A DNA stretch of 64,000 bases, from assembly GCF_049537155.1 (NCBI RefSeq), contig NZ_JBMVQZ010000001.1:434001-498000 (forward strand), in the 5' to 3' direction. Position numbers and translations under genes: made by a program. The stretch is from Limisphaera sp049537155 (GTDB lineage: Bacteria > Verrucomicrobiota > Verrucomicrobiia > Limisphaerales > Limisphaeraceae). Below, in pieces: positions 1 to 8,874 of this stretch. Position 1 is the first letter of the stretch. Each line of letters opens with the position of its first letter. The notes below the pieces were generated by a model. It was not told the origin of the DNA, searched no databases, and worked only from the letters and a program-made list of their open reading frames with translations.

Positions 1-987
1 GCCGAGCACGCCAACGTCCAGCCGCACTGCGGCTCGGCCACCAACATGGCGGTGTACTTCGCCTTCCTGAAGCCGGGCGACAAGATCCTCACCATGGATC
101 TCAGCCACGGCGGCCACCTGACCCACGGACACCGCGCCAACTTCTCGGGCAGGTTCTTCGAGGTCGTGCATTACGGCGTGCGGCGGGAGGACGAGCTGAT
201 TGACTACGACGAGCTCCTGCGTCTGGCCCGCGAGCACCGGCCGCGCATGATCACCGTGGGCGCCAGTGCCTATCCGAGGATCATTGACTTCGCCCGCATG
301 GCCCAGATCGCCCAGGAGGTCGGCGCCTACCTGCTGGCCGACATCGCGCACATCGCCGGTCTGGTGGCGGCAGGTCTGCATCCCTCACCGGTGCCCTACG
401 CGGATTTCGTCACCACCACCACGCACAAAACCCTGCGCGGTCCCCGGGGCGGTCTCATCCTGTGCAAGGAAAAGTACGCCAAGGAAATCGACGCGATGGT
501 GTTTCCCGGCATCCAGGGCGGGCCGCTCGAACACGTCATCGCTGCGAAGGCGGTCTGTTTCGAGGAGGCCATGCAACCGTCGTTCCGGGCGTACCAGGAG
601 CAGATCCTCAAGAACGCCAGGGCGCTGGCCGAGGGGCTCAAGCGCAACGGGTTCCGGCTGGTCAGCGGCGGCACCGACAATCACCTCATGCTGGTGGACG
701 TGGGCGCCCGCGGCCTGACGGGCAAGGACTGCCAGGCGGCCCTCGACGAGGCCGGGATCACCGTCAACAAGAACACCATCCCGTTCGAAACCCGGTCGCC
801 CTTCCAAGCCAGCGGCATTCGCATCGGCACGCCCGCGGTCACCACGCGCGGCATGAAAGAGCCCGAGATGGCCGCGATAGCCGACATGATCAGCGAGGTC
901 CTGATGGACCTGAACAACCACGAGGCCATCACCAAGGTCCGGCAACGCGTGCGCGAACTGACCTCGCGTTTCCCCCTGCCCTACTGA
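1..987 (+). CDS. glyA: Serine hydroxymethyltransferase, C-terminal part (5' end outside window)
   Basis: This PLP enzyme interconverts serine and glycine while loading tetrahydrofolate with a one-carbon unit in the cytoplasm. The reading frame is open from base 1 and enters mid-protein with AEHANVQPHCGSATNMAVYF, a conserved part of the family, so roughly the first 90 residues lie outside the window. The motif TTTTHKTLRGPRGG, with the PLP-binding lysine, lies at about 412-453. The family C-terminal end, with TPAVTTRG and a final helical region, is present and ends in a normal TGA. Nothing looks damaged. The identification is secure; only the start is missing. Confidence 0.97.
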   Translation, partial: AEHANVQPHCGSATNMAVYFAFLKPGDKILTMDLSHGGHLTHGHRANFSGRFFEVVHYGVRREDELIDYDELLRLAREHRPRMITVGASAYPRIIDFARMAQIAQEVGAYLLADIAHIAGLVAAGLHPSPVPYADFVTTTTHKTLRGPRGGLILCKEKYAKEIDAMVFPGIQGGPLEHVIAAKAVCFEEAMQPSFRAYQEQILKNARALAEGLKRNGFRLVSGGTDNHLMLVDVGARGLTGKDCQAALDEAGITVNKNTIPFETRSPFQASGIRIGTPAVTTRGMKEPEMAAIADMISEVLMDLNNHEAITKVRQRVRELTSRFPLPY

Positions 988-1112
988 TCGGCCGGGCTCG
1001 CCGCACTCCATGCAAGCCGGGGCGCCTGCCCGCGCGGAGGGTGCGATTCCGCCCCTCACCGAAGCGGCCGGCCATTCTTGCGCCGGTGGCCGGTTCGGAA
1101 GATGCTGCCCGC

Positions 1113-2204
1113 ATGGAAGGGTCGCGCTGGAATCCCGCCCCGCGTGATGCCGGTCATGCCGGCGGGTCTGCCCGCGGTTCGAACTTGGCGGACCGGCCAC
1201 CCCGCACGGCACGACCGGAGTCTCATACGCCGTCGCGCTTTGCGGCGGTTCGCAACGCGGTCGGGGCCCTGATGCTGATGATGACCCTGGCAACAGGGGC
1301 GGTCGGAGAAGAGGTGGACACGCCGACCCGGGTCGCATCCAGCCCGTTGCCGCAGGGGCCGGGTCTGGCTGCGTCGTTCCCGGGCGATCAGGGCATTGCT
1401 GCGCATCCGGCCGTCCGATTCGCCGACGATTTCGAGTCCGGGCCGCTGGCACCCCGGTGGGACGATGTGCGCAATCCAAACGGCGCGGTCCTGGGCCGGG
1501 CCCGGCCCGATGGCCCGGCGTTCCTGGGCCGGCGCTGTCTGCGCGTGGAGGCACACCTCGACCGGGACACCGGCGGCGGTCTGACCCGCTGGTTCGAGTC
1601 GGCCCGCCGGATTTTCGTCCGTTTCTACACCCGGTTCGTCCCGCCCTGTGACACCATCCATCACTTCGTGACCTTGCGGGCCAACCGTGGCTTGAAGGGC
1701 GCCGAGCGATGGTCCGGATTCGGCGGAGCCGGCGAAAAACCGGCCGGCGACGAGCGCTTTTCTACCGCGCTGGAACCGTGGACCGACTGGCGTCGCTGGC
1801 CTGCACCGGGCAAATGGCACTTTTACAGTTACTGGTACCGGATGCGCCGCGCGCCCGACGGCCGTTACTGGGGCAACACGTTCGAGGTGCCGGAGGTCCC
1901 GCTCATCCCGCCCGACCGGTGGATCTGCGTGGAATTCATGCTCCAGCACAACACGCCGGGCGAATCCGACGGCGAACAGGCTTTTTGGGTGGACGGCCGT
2001 CTCATGGGCCACTGGACCGGCATTGCCTGGCGCCGCACGGAAGGTCTGCAGGCCAACGCGCTCACGCTCGAATCGTATGTCACCGACCGATGGGCCCGGC
2101 AACCGACGAACATCGTCGAGTTCGACAATGTGGTGGTGGCCACGCGGTACATCGGCCCGGCTGAGCCGTCTCCTGTGGAGTTCGGCTCCGTCCGATCGAA
2201 GTGA
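1113..2204 (+). CDS. Exported jelly-roll (ConA/LamG-like, polysaccharide-lyase-like) protein
   Basis: This is a predicted secreted protein of about 363 residues. A hydrophobic stretch around residues 46-66 (GALMLMMTLATGAVG), preceded by arginines, looks like a signal peptide. The true start is uncertain: ATG 1113 gives an overlong n-region, and a later start closer to 1240-1270 is possible. The mature part begins with FADDFESG and continues with beta-rich segments such as WHFYSYWYRM, EFMLQHNT, AFWVDGRLMGHWTG and EFDNVVVATRYIGP. This pattern is typical of concanavalin-like jelly-roll domains, including polysaccharide lyase 14-like proteins of soil and marine bacteria. Catalytic residues cannot be assigned by eye, so a sugar-binding or lyase role is inference. 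It stands alone between glyA and a convergent protease gene. Confidence 0.7.
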   Translation: MEGSRWNPAPRDAGHAGGSARGSNLADRPPRTARPESHTPSRFAAVRNAVGALMLMMTLATGAVGEEVDTPTRVASSPLPQGPGLAASFPGDQGIAAHPAVRFADDFESGPLAPRWDDVRNPNGAVLGRARPDGPAFLGRRCLRVEAHLDRDTGGGLTRWFESARRIFVRFYTRFVPPCDTIHHFVTLRANRGLKGAERWSGFGGAGEKPAGDERFSTALEPWTDWRRWPAPGKWHFYSYWYRMRRAPDGRYWGNTFEVPEVPLIPPDRWICVEFMLQHNTPGESDGEQAFWVDGRLMGHWTGIAWRRTEGLQANALTLESYVTDRWARQPTNIVEFDNVVVATRYIGPAEPSPVEFGSVRSK

Positions 2205-2215
2205 GGATGGGCCCG

Positions 2216-2240
2216 ACGCTGCGCGCTTGCGCCGCGGCGT
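2216..2240. terminator. Possible hairpin at a convergent gene boundary
   Basis: ACGCTGCG at 2216-2223 pairs with CGCGGCGT at 2233-2240, an 8-bp stem with one G-U pair and a 9-base loop. It sits in the 53-bp gap between two convergent genes. There is no T-run, so it would be a non-canonical or bidirectional terminator at most. Confidence 0.3.
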
Positions 2241-2257
2241 GGAGGTTGCCCGGCGAG

Positions 2258-4192
2258 TCACGAAGCGGACGGCTCGGTTTCCCCGACCAACGGTGGCACG
2301 GGACAGTCCAGGGCATCAGCCACTGCGCGCAGCAACTCGGCTTCCTTCACCCGCAGCCAGCCATCTGCGGAAACCGTGGCTGCGCAAGCCTCCAGGATCC
2401 GTCGCTTGATCGCGGGGGTGGCCTCCGCCAGGCGTTCCAAGGCGGCGTCCAGACGGCCCAGGTTGCAAGCCTCGCCCTCGAGCAGGGCAGGCGGTTGAAC
2501 CCGACCGAACAACGTGGCCCAGCCGATCTGGTAGCTTCGCGCGGCCCCGTCCGGATCGGCATGCCCGGCGCGGGCCAGAAGCGACAGCACCACCTGAATG
2601 TCCGGCACCAGCGGGCGCAGGGCGTAGTACTGGGCCGGTCGCGGTCGGGCCGGCCGGAACTGCGCGGCCAGGTGCCGGTGCATCAGGCGCTGCAGGGTGT
2701 ATTCGAACAGGTCCACCTGCCGGTCGCTCTCCATCAGCCAGCGGACGGCACGGTCGAACTGCAGGAAATCATCGGCGGACATCCAACGCAGGGCGGGCAG
2801 TGCCATCTGGACCAGGGGCAGCCGTGCCCCCGGCGGGATCCCCGCCAGCACGGGCTCCAACGCGCACATGCGGTTGAAGACGGCGGCGGGCACGCGCGTT
2901 TGCAGGCCCATCTTCTGTTGATGGCGCAGGTCGCTGTCCGGGCTCAGCAACACGCCCAAAACCACCGCCTGCGCGTCCACCGGATGGTGCACGGCGTCCC
3001 AAACTTCGCGTGGCAGGGCCGCCCGCAGGGATTCGGCAAGGCGCACCTGGGCGGGCCCGGGCCGGCCCACCCGGGCGACCACCGTCCCGGCCGGCACCCT
3101 GCCACCACCCCAGAGCGCGCCGGTGGCCGCGGCGGCTGCGGGCTCGAATCCGGCTCCTCCACCAACCTCATCCACCCGGGGCGCTTCGGGCAGTGCCACC
3201 GCGGGGAATCTGCCGTCCCAAGAGGGATCCAGGCGGCGGATCCGATCCTCCAATGGTGGATGGGTGGCCCACAGCCGCATGGCCCGGGAGCCGAAGGCGG
3301 AACTGAAAAAGAGATGCGCGGCCTCCGAGGCACGCGGGTGGCGAATCCTGGAGCCATGCATCAGGCCGCCTATCTTTTTGAGGGCGCCCGACAGCCCGTG
3401 GGGGTTCCGGGTAAACTGCACCGCCGAGGCATCCGCCAGGTATTCACGTTGCCGGCTGACCGCCGCCTGAATGAGGCGCCCGAAAAAAACGCCCAGAGCG
3501 CCCAACACCATCAGCAAAAAACCCAGCAGAGGCAGGGGATTGTTCCGGCCACGGGTCCGGACCAGGATCCGGCCCACCTCGGTCAGGCAAAAGACGCCGA
3601 ACACCCAGCCGATGAGCCGGAGGTTGAGTCGCATGTCGCCGTTGAGGATGTGACTGAATTCGTGGGCGATGACCCCCTGCAACTCGTCGCGGCTGAGGAG
3701 CTCCATGCAGCCGCGGGTGACGCCGATGACCGCATCGGCAGGGGTGTACCCGGCGGCGAAGGCGTTGATGCCGGGTTCGTGGTCCAGGACGTAAACCGGA
3801 GGCACCGGCAGACCGGAGGCCAACGCCATTTCCTCAACCACATTCAGCAGACGGCGTTCGTGAAAATCCCGCGTATCGGGTCGGATCCACCGCCCGCCGA
3901 GACCTTCGGCAACGCTCCGGCCGCCGGCGCGCAGTGTGGAAATCCGATACAGGCTTCCCAACCCCACCACGGCCAGCGTGCCGCCGACCGTGTACAAAAA
4001 GAGCCGCGGATGCCACCACGTGAACGCGCGCGCCACCTCCCGACGGCCGCGTGCGCGGTCGGCGCTCCCCTGCCACCACCACACCAGTGCCGTGTACACG
4101 GCCAGTGCAATCCCGAGCACGGCCAGTGCGAAGTACAGCACCAGCCAACGGGTGCGTCTGTGCGCCAGCTCCTGTGCGGTGAAGAAGTCCAT
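2258..4192 (-). CDS. M48 family zinc metalloprotease, membrane-bound, with large C-terminal region
   Basis: This is a membrane-anchored zinc endopeptidase related to HtpX and Ste24 and likely part of membrane protein quality control. Two transmembrane segments lie near residues 16-40 and 63-82. The catalytic motif HEFSH is at residues 177-181, and the third zinc ligand is probably the glutamate of REYLADA downstream. Two more hydrophobic segments follow, at about 190-205 and 215-235. The C-terminal half (about 300 residues) is soluble and alanine-rich and is not part of the minimal peptidase; its role is unknown. The 644-residue length is about twice that of HtpX. LemA lies 146 bp upstream on the same strand, a pairing seen in many bacteria, so the two probably act together. 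Confidence 0.92.
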   Translation of the reverse strand: MDFFTAQELAHRRTRWLVLYFALAVLGIALAVYTALVWWWQGSADRARGRREVARAFTWWHPRLFLYTVGGTLAVVGLGSLYRISTLRAGGRSVAEGLGGRWIRPDTRDFHERRLLNVVEEMALASGLPVPPVYVLDHEPGINAFAAGYTPADAVIGVTRGCMELLSRDELQGVIAHEFSHILNGDMRLNLRLIGWVFGVFCLTEVGRILVRTRGRNNPLPLLGFLLMVLGALGVFFGRLIQAAVSRQREYLADASAVQFTRNPHGLSGALKKIGGLMHGSRIRHPRASEAAHLFFSSAFGSRAMRLWATHPPLEDRIRRLDPSWDGRFPAVALPEAPRVDEVGGGAGFEPAAAAATGALWGGGRVPAGTVVARVGRPGPAQVRLAESLRAALPREVWDAVHHPVDAQAVVLGVLLSPDSDLRHQQKMGLQTRVPAAVFNRMCALEPVLAGIPPGARLPLVQMALPALRWMSADDFLQFDRAVRWLMESDRQVDLFEYTLQRLMHRHLAAQFRPARPRPAQYYALRPLVPDIQVVLSLLARAGHADPDGAARSYQIGWATLFGRVQPPALLEGEACNLGRLDAALERLAEATPAIKRRILEACAATVSADGWLRVKEAELLRAVADALDCPVPPLVGETEPSAS

Positions 4193-4338
4193 CCGTCAAA
4201 AGCCGCATCGGCGTGCCCGACAGGCGCCAGAGGGACTGCCCCGGCCGGAGGGCTCGTCCACCCGGCAGCGGCGGGCGCCGTCCCGGCCGCCGGCCGGCTG
4301 GCGGGTTTCCCTCCCGGCCTGCCGGACCCCCTGCCGGC

Positions 4339-4944
4339 TCAACCGAACGACACCTTGGGAGCCTCGCGTTCCTCGGGTTTTTGGATCTGGAACAACTCCG
4401 CCGGGCCGAAGTTGAACATCCCTGCCACAAGGTTGCTGGGGAAACTCTCGCGCTGCGTGTTGTAGACCATGACAGCGTCGTTGTAGGCCTGTCGGGCGAA
4501 GGCGATCTTGTTTTCCGTGGAGGTCAGCTCCTCCATCAGCTGCGCCATGGTCTGGTTGGCCTTCAGATCCGGATACGCCTCCGCCAGTGCGAACAACCGT
4601 CCGAGCGTGCCGGCCAGGGTTCCCTCTGCGGCAATGAGGGCTTTCATGGCCTCGGGATCGGCCGGGTTTGCGCCCACCCGCCCGCTGGCCTGCACCGCGG
4701 CATTGCGGGCCGCGATCACGGCCTCCAACGTGCCCCGCTCGTGTTGCAGGTAGCCCTTGGCCGTCTCCACCAGGTTGGGGATCAGGTCATAACGGCGTTT
4801 GAGTTGGACGTCGATCTGTGCCCAGGCGTTCTTGAACCGGTTGCGCAGGGTGACCAACCGGTTGTAGGCGCCGATGAGCCAGAACAGGCCCAACACCACC
4901 AGGACAACCAGGACCAACGCCACGACGGTCAGCGTGTTCATCAC
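4339..4944 (-). CDS. lemA: LemA family protein
   Basis: This is a 201-residue LemA protein with one N-terminal membrane anchor (about residues 5-25) followed by a helical domain. The family core is clear: YNRLVTLRN, then AWAQIDVQLKRRYDLIPNLV and ENKIAFARQAYNDAVMVYN near the end. LemA proteins are anchored with the helical domain outside or at the membrane face; their biochemical role is not established. The gene precedes the M48 protease on the same strand, which supports a shared transcript and a link to membrane proteolysis. The length is normal for the family. Confidence 0.95.
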   Translation of the reverse strand: MMNTLTVVALVLVVLVVLGLFWLIGAYNRLVTLRNRFKNAWAQIDVQLKRRYDLIPNLVETAKGYLQHERGTLEAVIAARNAAVQASGRVGANPADPEAMKALIAAEGTLAGTLGRLFALAEAYPDLKANQTMAQLMEELTSTENKIAFARQAYNDAVMVYNTQRESFPSNLVAGMFNFGPAELFQIQKPEEREAPKVSFG

Positions 4945-5122
4945 GATGCTTCTCCTTCCGGTTTTGGTTACCCCACAGCTAGGTCAAAACCGTGGCGGCA
5001 GCAACCGCAAAAGCGCTCCCGGTGTTCGGCGCGCGGAGCGTCGGTGTGCCACACCGCGGCAGGGAGGCCCGTCCCCCCGTCCTGCGGGCCGGCCCGCCAA
5101 GGGAACAAGCCTCCGGGCAAGG

Positions 5123-5737
5123 TCACAACAAGCCCAGCCCGGTCAAGCGCCGCCGGCTCGATTCCGGATCGGTGTGGACCCAGGCCTGCCAGCCGCGGTC
5201 CAGGCCGGCCTGGACGTTTTCAGGCCGATCATCCAGATAGGCAATCTGCGGGCCTGTTTTCCCGGCCAGCCGTTCCAGCGTTTCATACATGCCCGGCGCG
5301 GGTTTCATGGAGCGCACTTCGTAGGAGAGCACCGCGCCGTCGAAGTGATGGACGAAGGGGAAATGACGGCGGATGTGTTCCATGGCCAGGTCGTTGGTGT
5401 TGGAAAACAGCCACGTGGGGATCCGCCGGGCGCGCAGTTGCCGGTGCAGCTCCACCATCGGTTCGATGGGCCAGAAAATGTCGGCGAAACAATGACCGAA
5501 CTCGGCGAGGTCGCCCCGGAAGCCGGTCCGACTGCGGACAGCCTCGAAGAATTCGTGTCGTGCAAGCAGACCGGTTTCGTAGCGGATGAGCAATTCGGAG
5601 GAGTCCAGGACGGCTCGAACCGTGGCTTCGTCGGCCTCGCTCCGTTCGGCGATGCGCCGGGCGGCGATGCCGTAGTCGAAGTCCAACAACACTTTGCCGA
5701 GGTCGAAGACGACGATTTCGGGACGAATGGCGTTCAT
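5123..5737 (-). CDS. HAD-superfamily hydrolase (YihX-like)
   Basis: This is a 204-residue haloacid dehalogenase-type phosphatase. Motif I appears as VFDLGKVLLDF near residues 9-19, motif II as LFSNTN near 110, the lysine motif as KPAPGMY near 145 and motif III as AYLDDRPENV near 165. This pattern resembles the YihX group, whose E. coli member removes phosphate from glucose 1-phosphate; the substrate here is not known. The gene starts 33 bp downstream of the recR stop on the same strand, so it is probably the last gene of the dnaX-ybaB-recR transcript. No functional link to recombination is evident. Confidence 0.88.
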   Translation of the reverse strand: MNAIRPEIVVFDLGKVLLDFDYGIAARRIAERSEADEATVRAVLDSSELLIRYETGLLARHEFFEAVRSRTGFRGDLAEFGHCFADIFWPIEPMVELHRQLRARRIPTWLFSNTNDLAMEHIRRHFPFVHHFDGAVLSYEVRSMKPAPGMYETLERLAGKTGPQIAYLDDRPENVQAGLDRGWQAWVHTDPESSRRRLTGLGLL

Positions 5738-5770
5738 GAGGATGGCATGCGAGAGGGGAACGATCGGGCC

Positions 5771-6373
5771 TCAGGTGATTTCCCGCCGGCCTTGCAAGGC
5801 GTGGCCCAGGGTGAGTTCGTCGGCATACTCGAGGCCGGTTCCGGCCGGCAATCCGTGTGCGATGCGCGTGATGCGTAGTCCGGGCCGGGCCAGGCGTTTG
5901 GCCAGGTAATGGCTCGTGGCTTCGCCCTCCACGTCGGTGCCCAGCGCCAGGATCAGTTCACGGACGGGTTCCGTTTGCAGTCGCTCTTCCAGCGGCCCGA
6001 TGCGGAGGTCCTCGGGTTCCACTCCTTCGAGCGGCGAAATCCGCCCGCCGAGGACGTGGTACCGTCCGTGGTAACTGCCGGAACGTTCGATGCTCAAAAC
6101 GTCTGTGGGCCGTTCCACCACGCACAGCAGCGAATCGTCCCGACGGGGGTCGGTGCAGAAATGACAGGGCGAAATCTCGGTCAGCGCGCCGCAGCGGCTA
6201 CATCCATGAACGGTGGCGCGGGCACGGCGGATGGCTTCGGCCAGTTCCCCGGCCAGGTGCGGATCGCTCTGCACCAGGAAGAGGGCCATGCGCTCGGCCG
6301 AGCGTCGGCCCACTCCGGGCAACCGCGTCAGTGCGGTGATCAGGGTATGGAGAGCCTCCGGCCAGCCGCTCAT
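5771..6373 (-). CDS. recR: Recombination mediator protein RecR
   Basis: RecR works with RecO (and RecF) to load RecA on gapped single-stranded DNA. The predicted protein is 200 residues, the usual size. An N-terminal helix-hairpin-helix region contains LPGVGRRSAERMA. The zinc finger has four cysteines in the pattern CSRC...CHFC. The Toprim domain holds LALGTDVEGEATSHYLA, matching the conserved VEGEAT segment. The start at 6373 (MSGWPEALH) is chosen because it gives family length; in-frame sequence upstream has no RecR similarity. It follows ybaB by 50 bp in the classic dnaX-ybaB-recR order. Confidence 0.97.
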   Translation of the reverse strand: MSGWPEALHTLITALTRLPGVGRRSAERMALFLVQSDPHLAGELAEAIRRARATVHGCSRCGALTEISPCHFCTDPRRDDSLLCVVERPTDVLSIERSGSYHGRYHVLGGRISPLEGVEPEDLRIGPLEERLQTEPVRELILALGTDVEGEATSHYLAKRLARPGLRITRIAHGLPAGTGLEYADELTLGHALQGRREIT

Positions 6374-6423
6374 GAAACCTTTCGGGATCAGCCCGCCCCG
6401 GAGCCACACCAGCAACGTGGCCG

Positions 6424-6735
6424 TCACATCAGCCCCGGCAGCTGGAAACCCGAGGTCACCTTGGCCATTTCGGCATTGGCGATTTCCTTGGCCTGGTTGA
6501 GCGCCTGGTTGACCGCGCTCAGGATCATGTCCTCCACCAGACCCACATCCGAGGGATCCAGGGCCTGGGGATCGATCTTGAGGCTGACCAGGCTGCCGTC
6601 GCACCGGGCCACCACTTTGACAGCCCCTCCGCCGCTGGTGGCTTCCACAGTCCGCTGGGCCAGTTGGCTCTGAATCTGTTCGATCTGCTGTTGCAGGCGG
6701 GCGGCCTGCTTGATCATTTTGCCGAGACTCGACAT
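6424..6735 (-). CDS. ybaB: YbaB/EbfC family nucleoid-associated protein
   Basis: This is a small DNA-binding protein of about 103 residues that forms dimers with a tweezer-like shape in studied relatives. The N-terminal part is a coiled-coil-like helix (KMIKQAARLQQQIEQIQSQLA), followed by the family strand block with GGGAVKVVARCDG and LKIDPQAL, and a C-terminal helix. I place the start at MSSLGKMIKQ (6735), since most relatives begin just before this helix; an upstream in-frame ATG at 6756 would add seven residues. Its place between dnaX and recR is the textbook arrangement. Confidence 0.94.
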   Translation of the reverse strand: MSSLGKMIKQAARLQQQIEQIQSQLAQRTVEATSGGGAVKVVARCDGSLVSLKIDPQALDPSDVGLVEDMILSAVNQALNQAKEIANAEMAKVTSGFQLPGLM

Positions 6736-6804
6736 GCGTGCTGCTCCATGGCTCACCCCGGCCCGGTGCCTGCGCTTTTGCGGGCTGCACCGGGACCGGT
6801 TGGT

Positions 6805-8622
6805 TCAACCCTGTTTGACGATTCGTGCCTTGAACATTTCCAAAGCCTGCCGGATCAAAGGATCGTCCTTGAACGCTTCCGGGTCCAGTTTCAAGGGCGG
6901 TGCCGGACTCTGCTCGATGGCCTTCGGCGCAGCCGAGCCGCGCCGACGGGGCTGGGCCGACCCGGTCTCGGTCGGGGCCGATTCGCCGGAGGAGGCCGCC
7001 GTTGGGGAAGGAGAAGCGGGCGGGGCCGACGCCGATTTCCCCGCCGGTGGATCCGCCACGACGAACGCCACCTGGGCGGCGGGCACACCCAGTTCGCGCA
7101 ATTTGGTTTCGAGGATTTGACGGAACTGGGGCGCGTCTGCCAGATCGCGTTGTCCCTCCCACTCCCGCGGAAACCCGATGACCACGCGGTGATCCTCGCG
7201 CCGGACGAGATGCGCGTGGTCCAGGATGCCGCGCAGGAACGGATTGGCTCGCCCCACACTCTCCAGCAGGCGTTGCCAGAGGGCCTCGCCCGTCTGCGGC
7301 GCCGGAACCTTTTCAGCAGGCGGTCCGGCCGGCGATTCCGCCGCAGTGCCGGAGGCACTGGAAGGGCCTGATGCGACGGAGTCTGCGTGCGCCGGAGCAG
7401 GGCGCGAGGTTTCCTGGATCGAAGCGGCTTCCACGGCCGGCCGGGTGCCCGCGGACCCGGAAGGGCTTTCGCCGGTCTCCGACGCATCGCGCAGGGATCG
7501 CAACTCTTCCAGCACGTACTCCAGGCTGACCGCCTGCCGCGCTTCCACGGCCCGGAGCAGGGCGACTTCCAGGACCACCTGACGCGAGACGGCGTCGGCG
7601 AGCCGGTTTTCCGCATCGGCGAGCACTTCCACGATGCGTGCGGCCCCCTCCCAGGTGACGCATGCCGCCTGTTCTTTCAGAGCGGTTCGCTCGGCCTCCG
7701 AGAGGTCCAGCAGGTCCGGATCTTCTCCGGCCAGGTGCCAGACCATCAGATTGCGGAAGTGCGAAACCAGGTCGGCCAGCAGGCGTCCAGGATCCTTCCC
7801 CTGCCCCAGGAGGCGGTCCAGCATCCGGATGACCTCGGCCCGGTCGCCCCGCAAGATGGCCGTGCTCATGGCCAGCAACTGGTCCCGGGCCGTCAAACCG
7901 TACATGGAAAGCACGTCGCTTTCCTGAATGCGCTTTCCGCAGAAACTGATCAACTGATCGAGCGTGGACTCCGCGTCGCGGAGCCCGCCGTCAGCCCCGC
8001 GGGCGATCGCATAAAGTGCCGGTTCCTCGATTTCCACCCCTTCCAGCCGGGCGATGTGGGCCAGGTGTTTCACGATCAAGGTCGTGGGGATGCGACGCAG
8101 ATCGAACCGCTGGCACCGCGACAGGATGGTGGCCGGCACCTTCTCCGGTTCGGTGGTGGCGAACATGAACTTCACGTGGTCCGGCGGTTCTTCCAGGGTC
8201 TTCAACAGGGCGTTGAAGGCCTCCCGGGTCAGCATGTGGACCTCGTCGATGATGTAGATGCGGAACCGGGACTGTGCCGGCGCGTAGTGGACCGTCTCGC
8301 GAAGGCTGCGGATCTCGTCAATGCCCCGGTTGCTGGCCGCATCGATCTCCAGCACGTCCAATGAACGGCCCTCGGCGATCTCGCGGCAGCGGGGGTCGTC
8401 GTCCAAGAAATCCACCGTGGGCCCGTTGGTGGCGTTGAGACACTTGGCGAAGATGCGGGCGATGGTGGTCTTGCCGGTGCCGCGCGGTCCGCAGAACAGG
8501 TAGGCGTGCGCAATCCGGTTCTGAGCGATGGCGTTGGCCAGGGTGCGCGTCACATGTTCCTGGCCCACCACCTCGCTGAACCGCTGCGGGCGGTACTTGC
8601 GCGCAATGACCTGATAGGACAT
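6805..8622 (-). CDS. dnaX: DNA polymerase III subunit gamma/tau
   Basis: DnaX is the ATPase of the clamp loader that places the sliding clamp on primed DNA. The predicted protein is 605 residues. Walker A is GPRGTGKT at residues 45-52. Other family marks are LDVLEIDAASN, IYIIDEVHML (Walker B) and ILSRCQRFDLRR. The usual zinc module (four cysteines in the CX8CX2CX2C spacing) is degraded: only C61 and C79 remain, joined by an acidic stretch (DFLDDDPRCREI). The C-terminal third is Pro/Ala/Ser-rich and then folds into a tau-like end. The start is MSYQVIARKYRPQ, the universal N-terminus; sequence upstream overlaps the SRP RNA side and is not family-like. No obvious slippery A-run for a gamma form was seen. 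Confidence 0.97.
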   Translation of the reverse strand: MSYQVIARKYRPQRFSEVVGQEHVTRTLANAIAQNRIAHAYLFCGPRGTGKTTIARIFAKCLNATNGPTVDFLDDDPRCREIAEGRSLDVLEIDAASNRGIDEIRSLRETVHYAPAQSRFRIYIIDEVHMLTREAFNALLKTLEEPPDHVKFMFATTEPEKVPATILSRCQRFDLRRIPTTLIVKHLAHIARLEGVEIEEPALYAIARGADGGLRDAESTLDQLISFCGKRIQESDVLSMYGLTARDQLLAMSTAILRGDRAEVIRMLDRLLGQGKDPGRLLADLVSHFRNLMVWHLAGEDPDLLDLSEAERTALKEQAACVTWEGAARIVEVLADAENRLADAVSRQVVLEVALLRAVEARQAVSLEYVLEELRSLRDASETGESPSGSAGTRPAVEAASIQETSRPAPAHADSVASGPSSASGTAAESPAGPPAEKVPAPQTGEALWQRLLESVGRANPFLRGILDHAHLVRREDHRVVIGFPREWEGQRDLADAPQFRQILETKLRELGVPAAQVAFVVADPPAGKSASAPPASPSPTAASSGESAPTETGSAQPRRRGSAAPKAIEQSPAPPLKLDPEAFKDDPLIRQALEMFKARIVKQG

Positions 8623-8683
8623 GACCGGGATGCCAATCGCAGCCTCGACGGGTCTTGCACCTGCCGGGCGTTGGAAATCCAAA

Positions 8684-8778
8684 GGCCAGGGTGACCACGG
8701 CAGATGCAGAGCAAACTACCGTTGCTGCCTTCCGGCCCTGGCGGGGTTCGTTTGTCCGCATTCCGTGGGCCCTGGCGC
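8684..8778 (-). ncRNA. ffs: Signal recognition particle RNA (small bacterial type, 4.5S-like)
   Basis: On the minus strand the SRP signature CCAGGGCCGGAAGGCAGCAA is present, containing the GGAAG tetraloop region bound by Ffh. Flanking arms pair into one long hairpin: CCAGGG (8770-8775) with CCCTGG (8686-8691), CCACGG with CCGTGG, then ATGCGGA with TCTGCAT and ACAAAC with GTTTGC. This gives an RNA of about 95 bases, without an Alu domain. The exact ends are estimated from the helix. It lies about 60 bp upstream of dnaX on the same strand, a linkage known from other phyla (scr-dnaX in Bacillus). Confidence 0.93.
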
Positions 8779-8874
8779 CGTTCACTCTGCGCCAGGAACG
8801 ACCCCGCTTCAAGCGAAAGATGGATCCCAGCCACGCGCAGGGACCCGCCAGGTTCGCCGAAGGGCGCGGACCAC

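Noticed and set aside
2201..4465. A long plus-strand open frame across the M48 protease gene
   Set aside because: Its translation is a Gln/His/Pro-rich shadow of the protease gene, which has intact catalytic motifs on the other strand.
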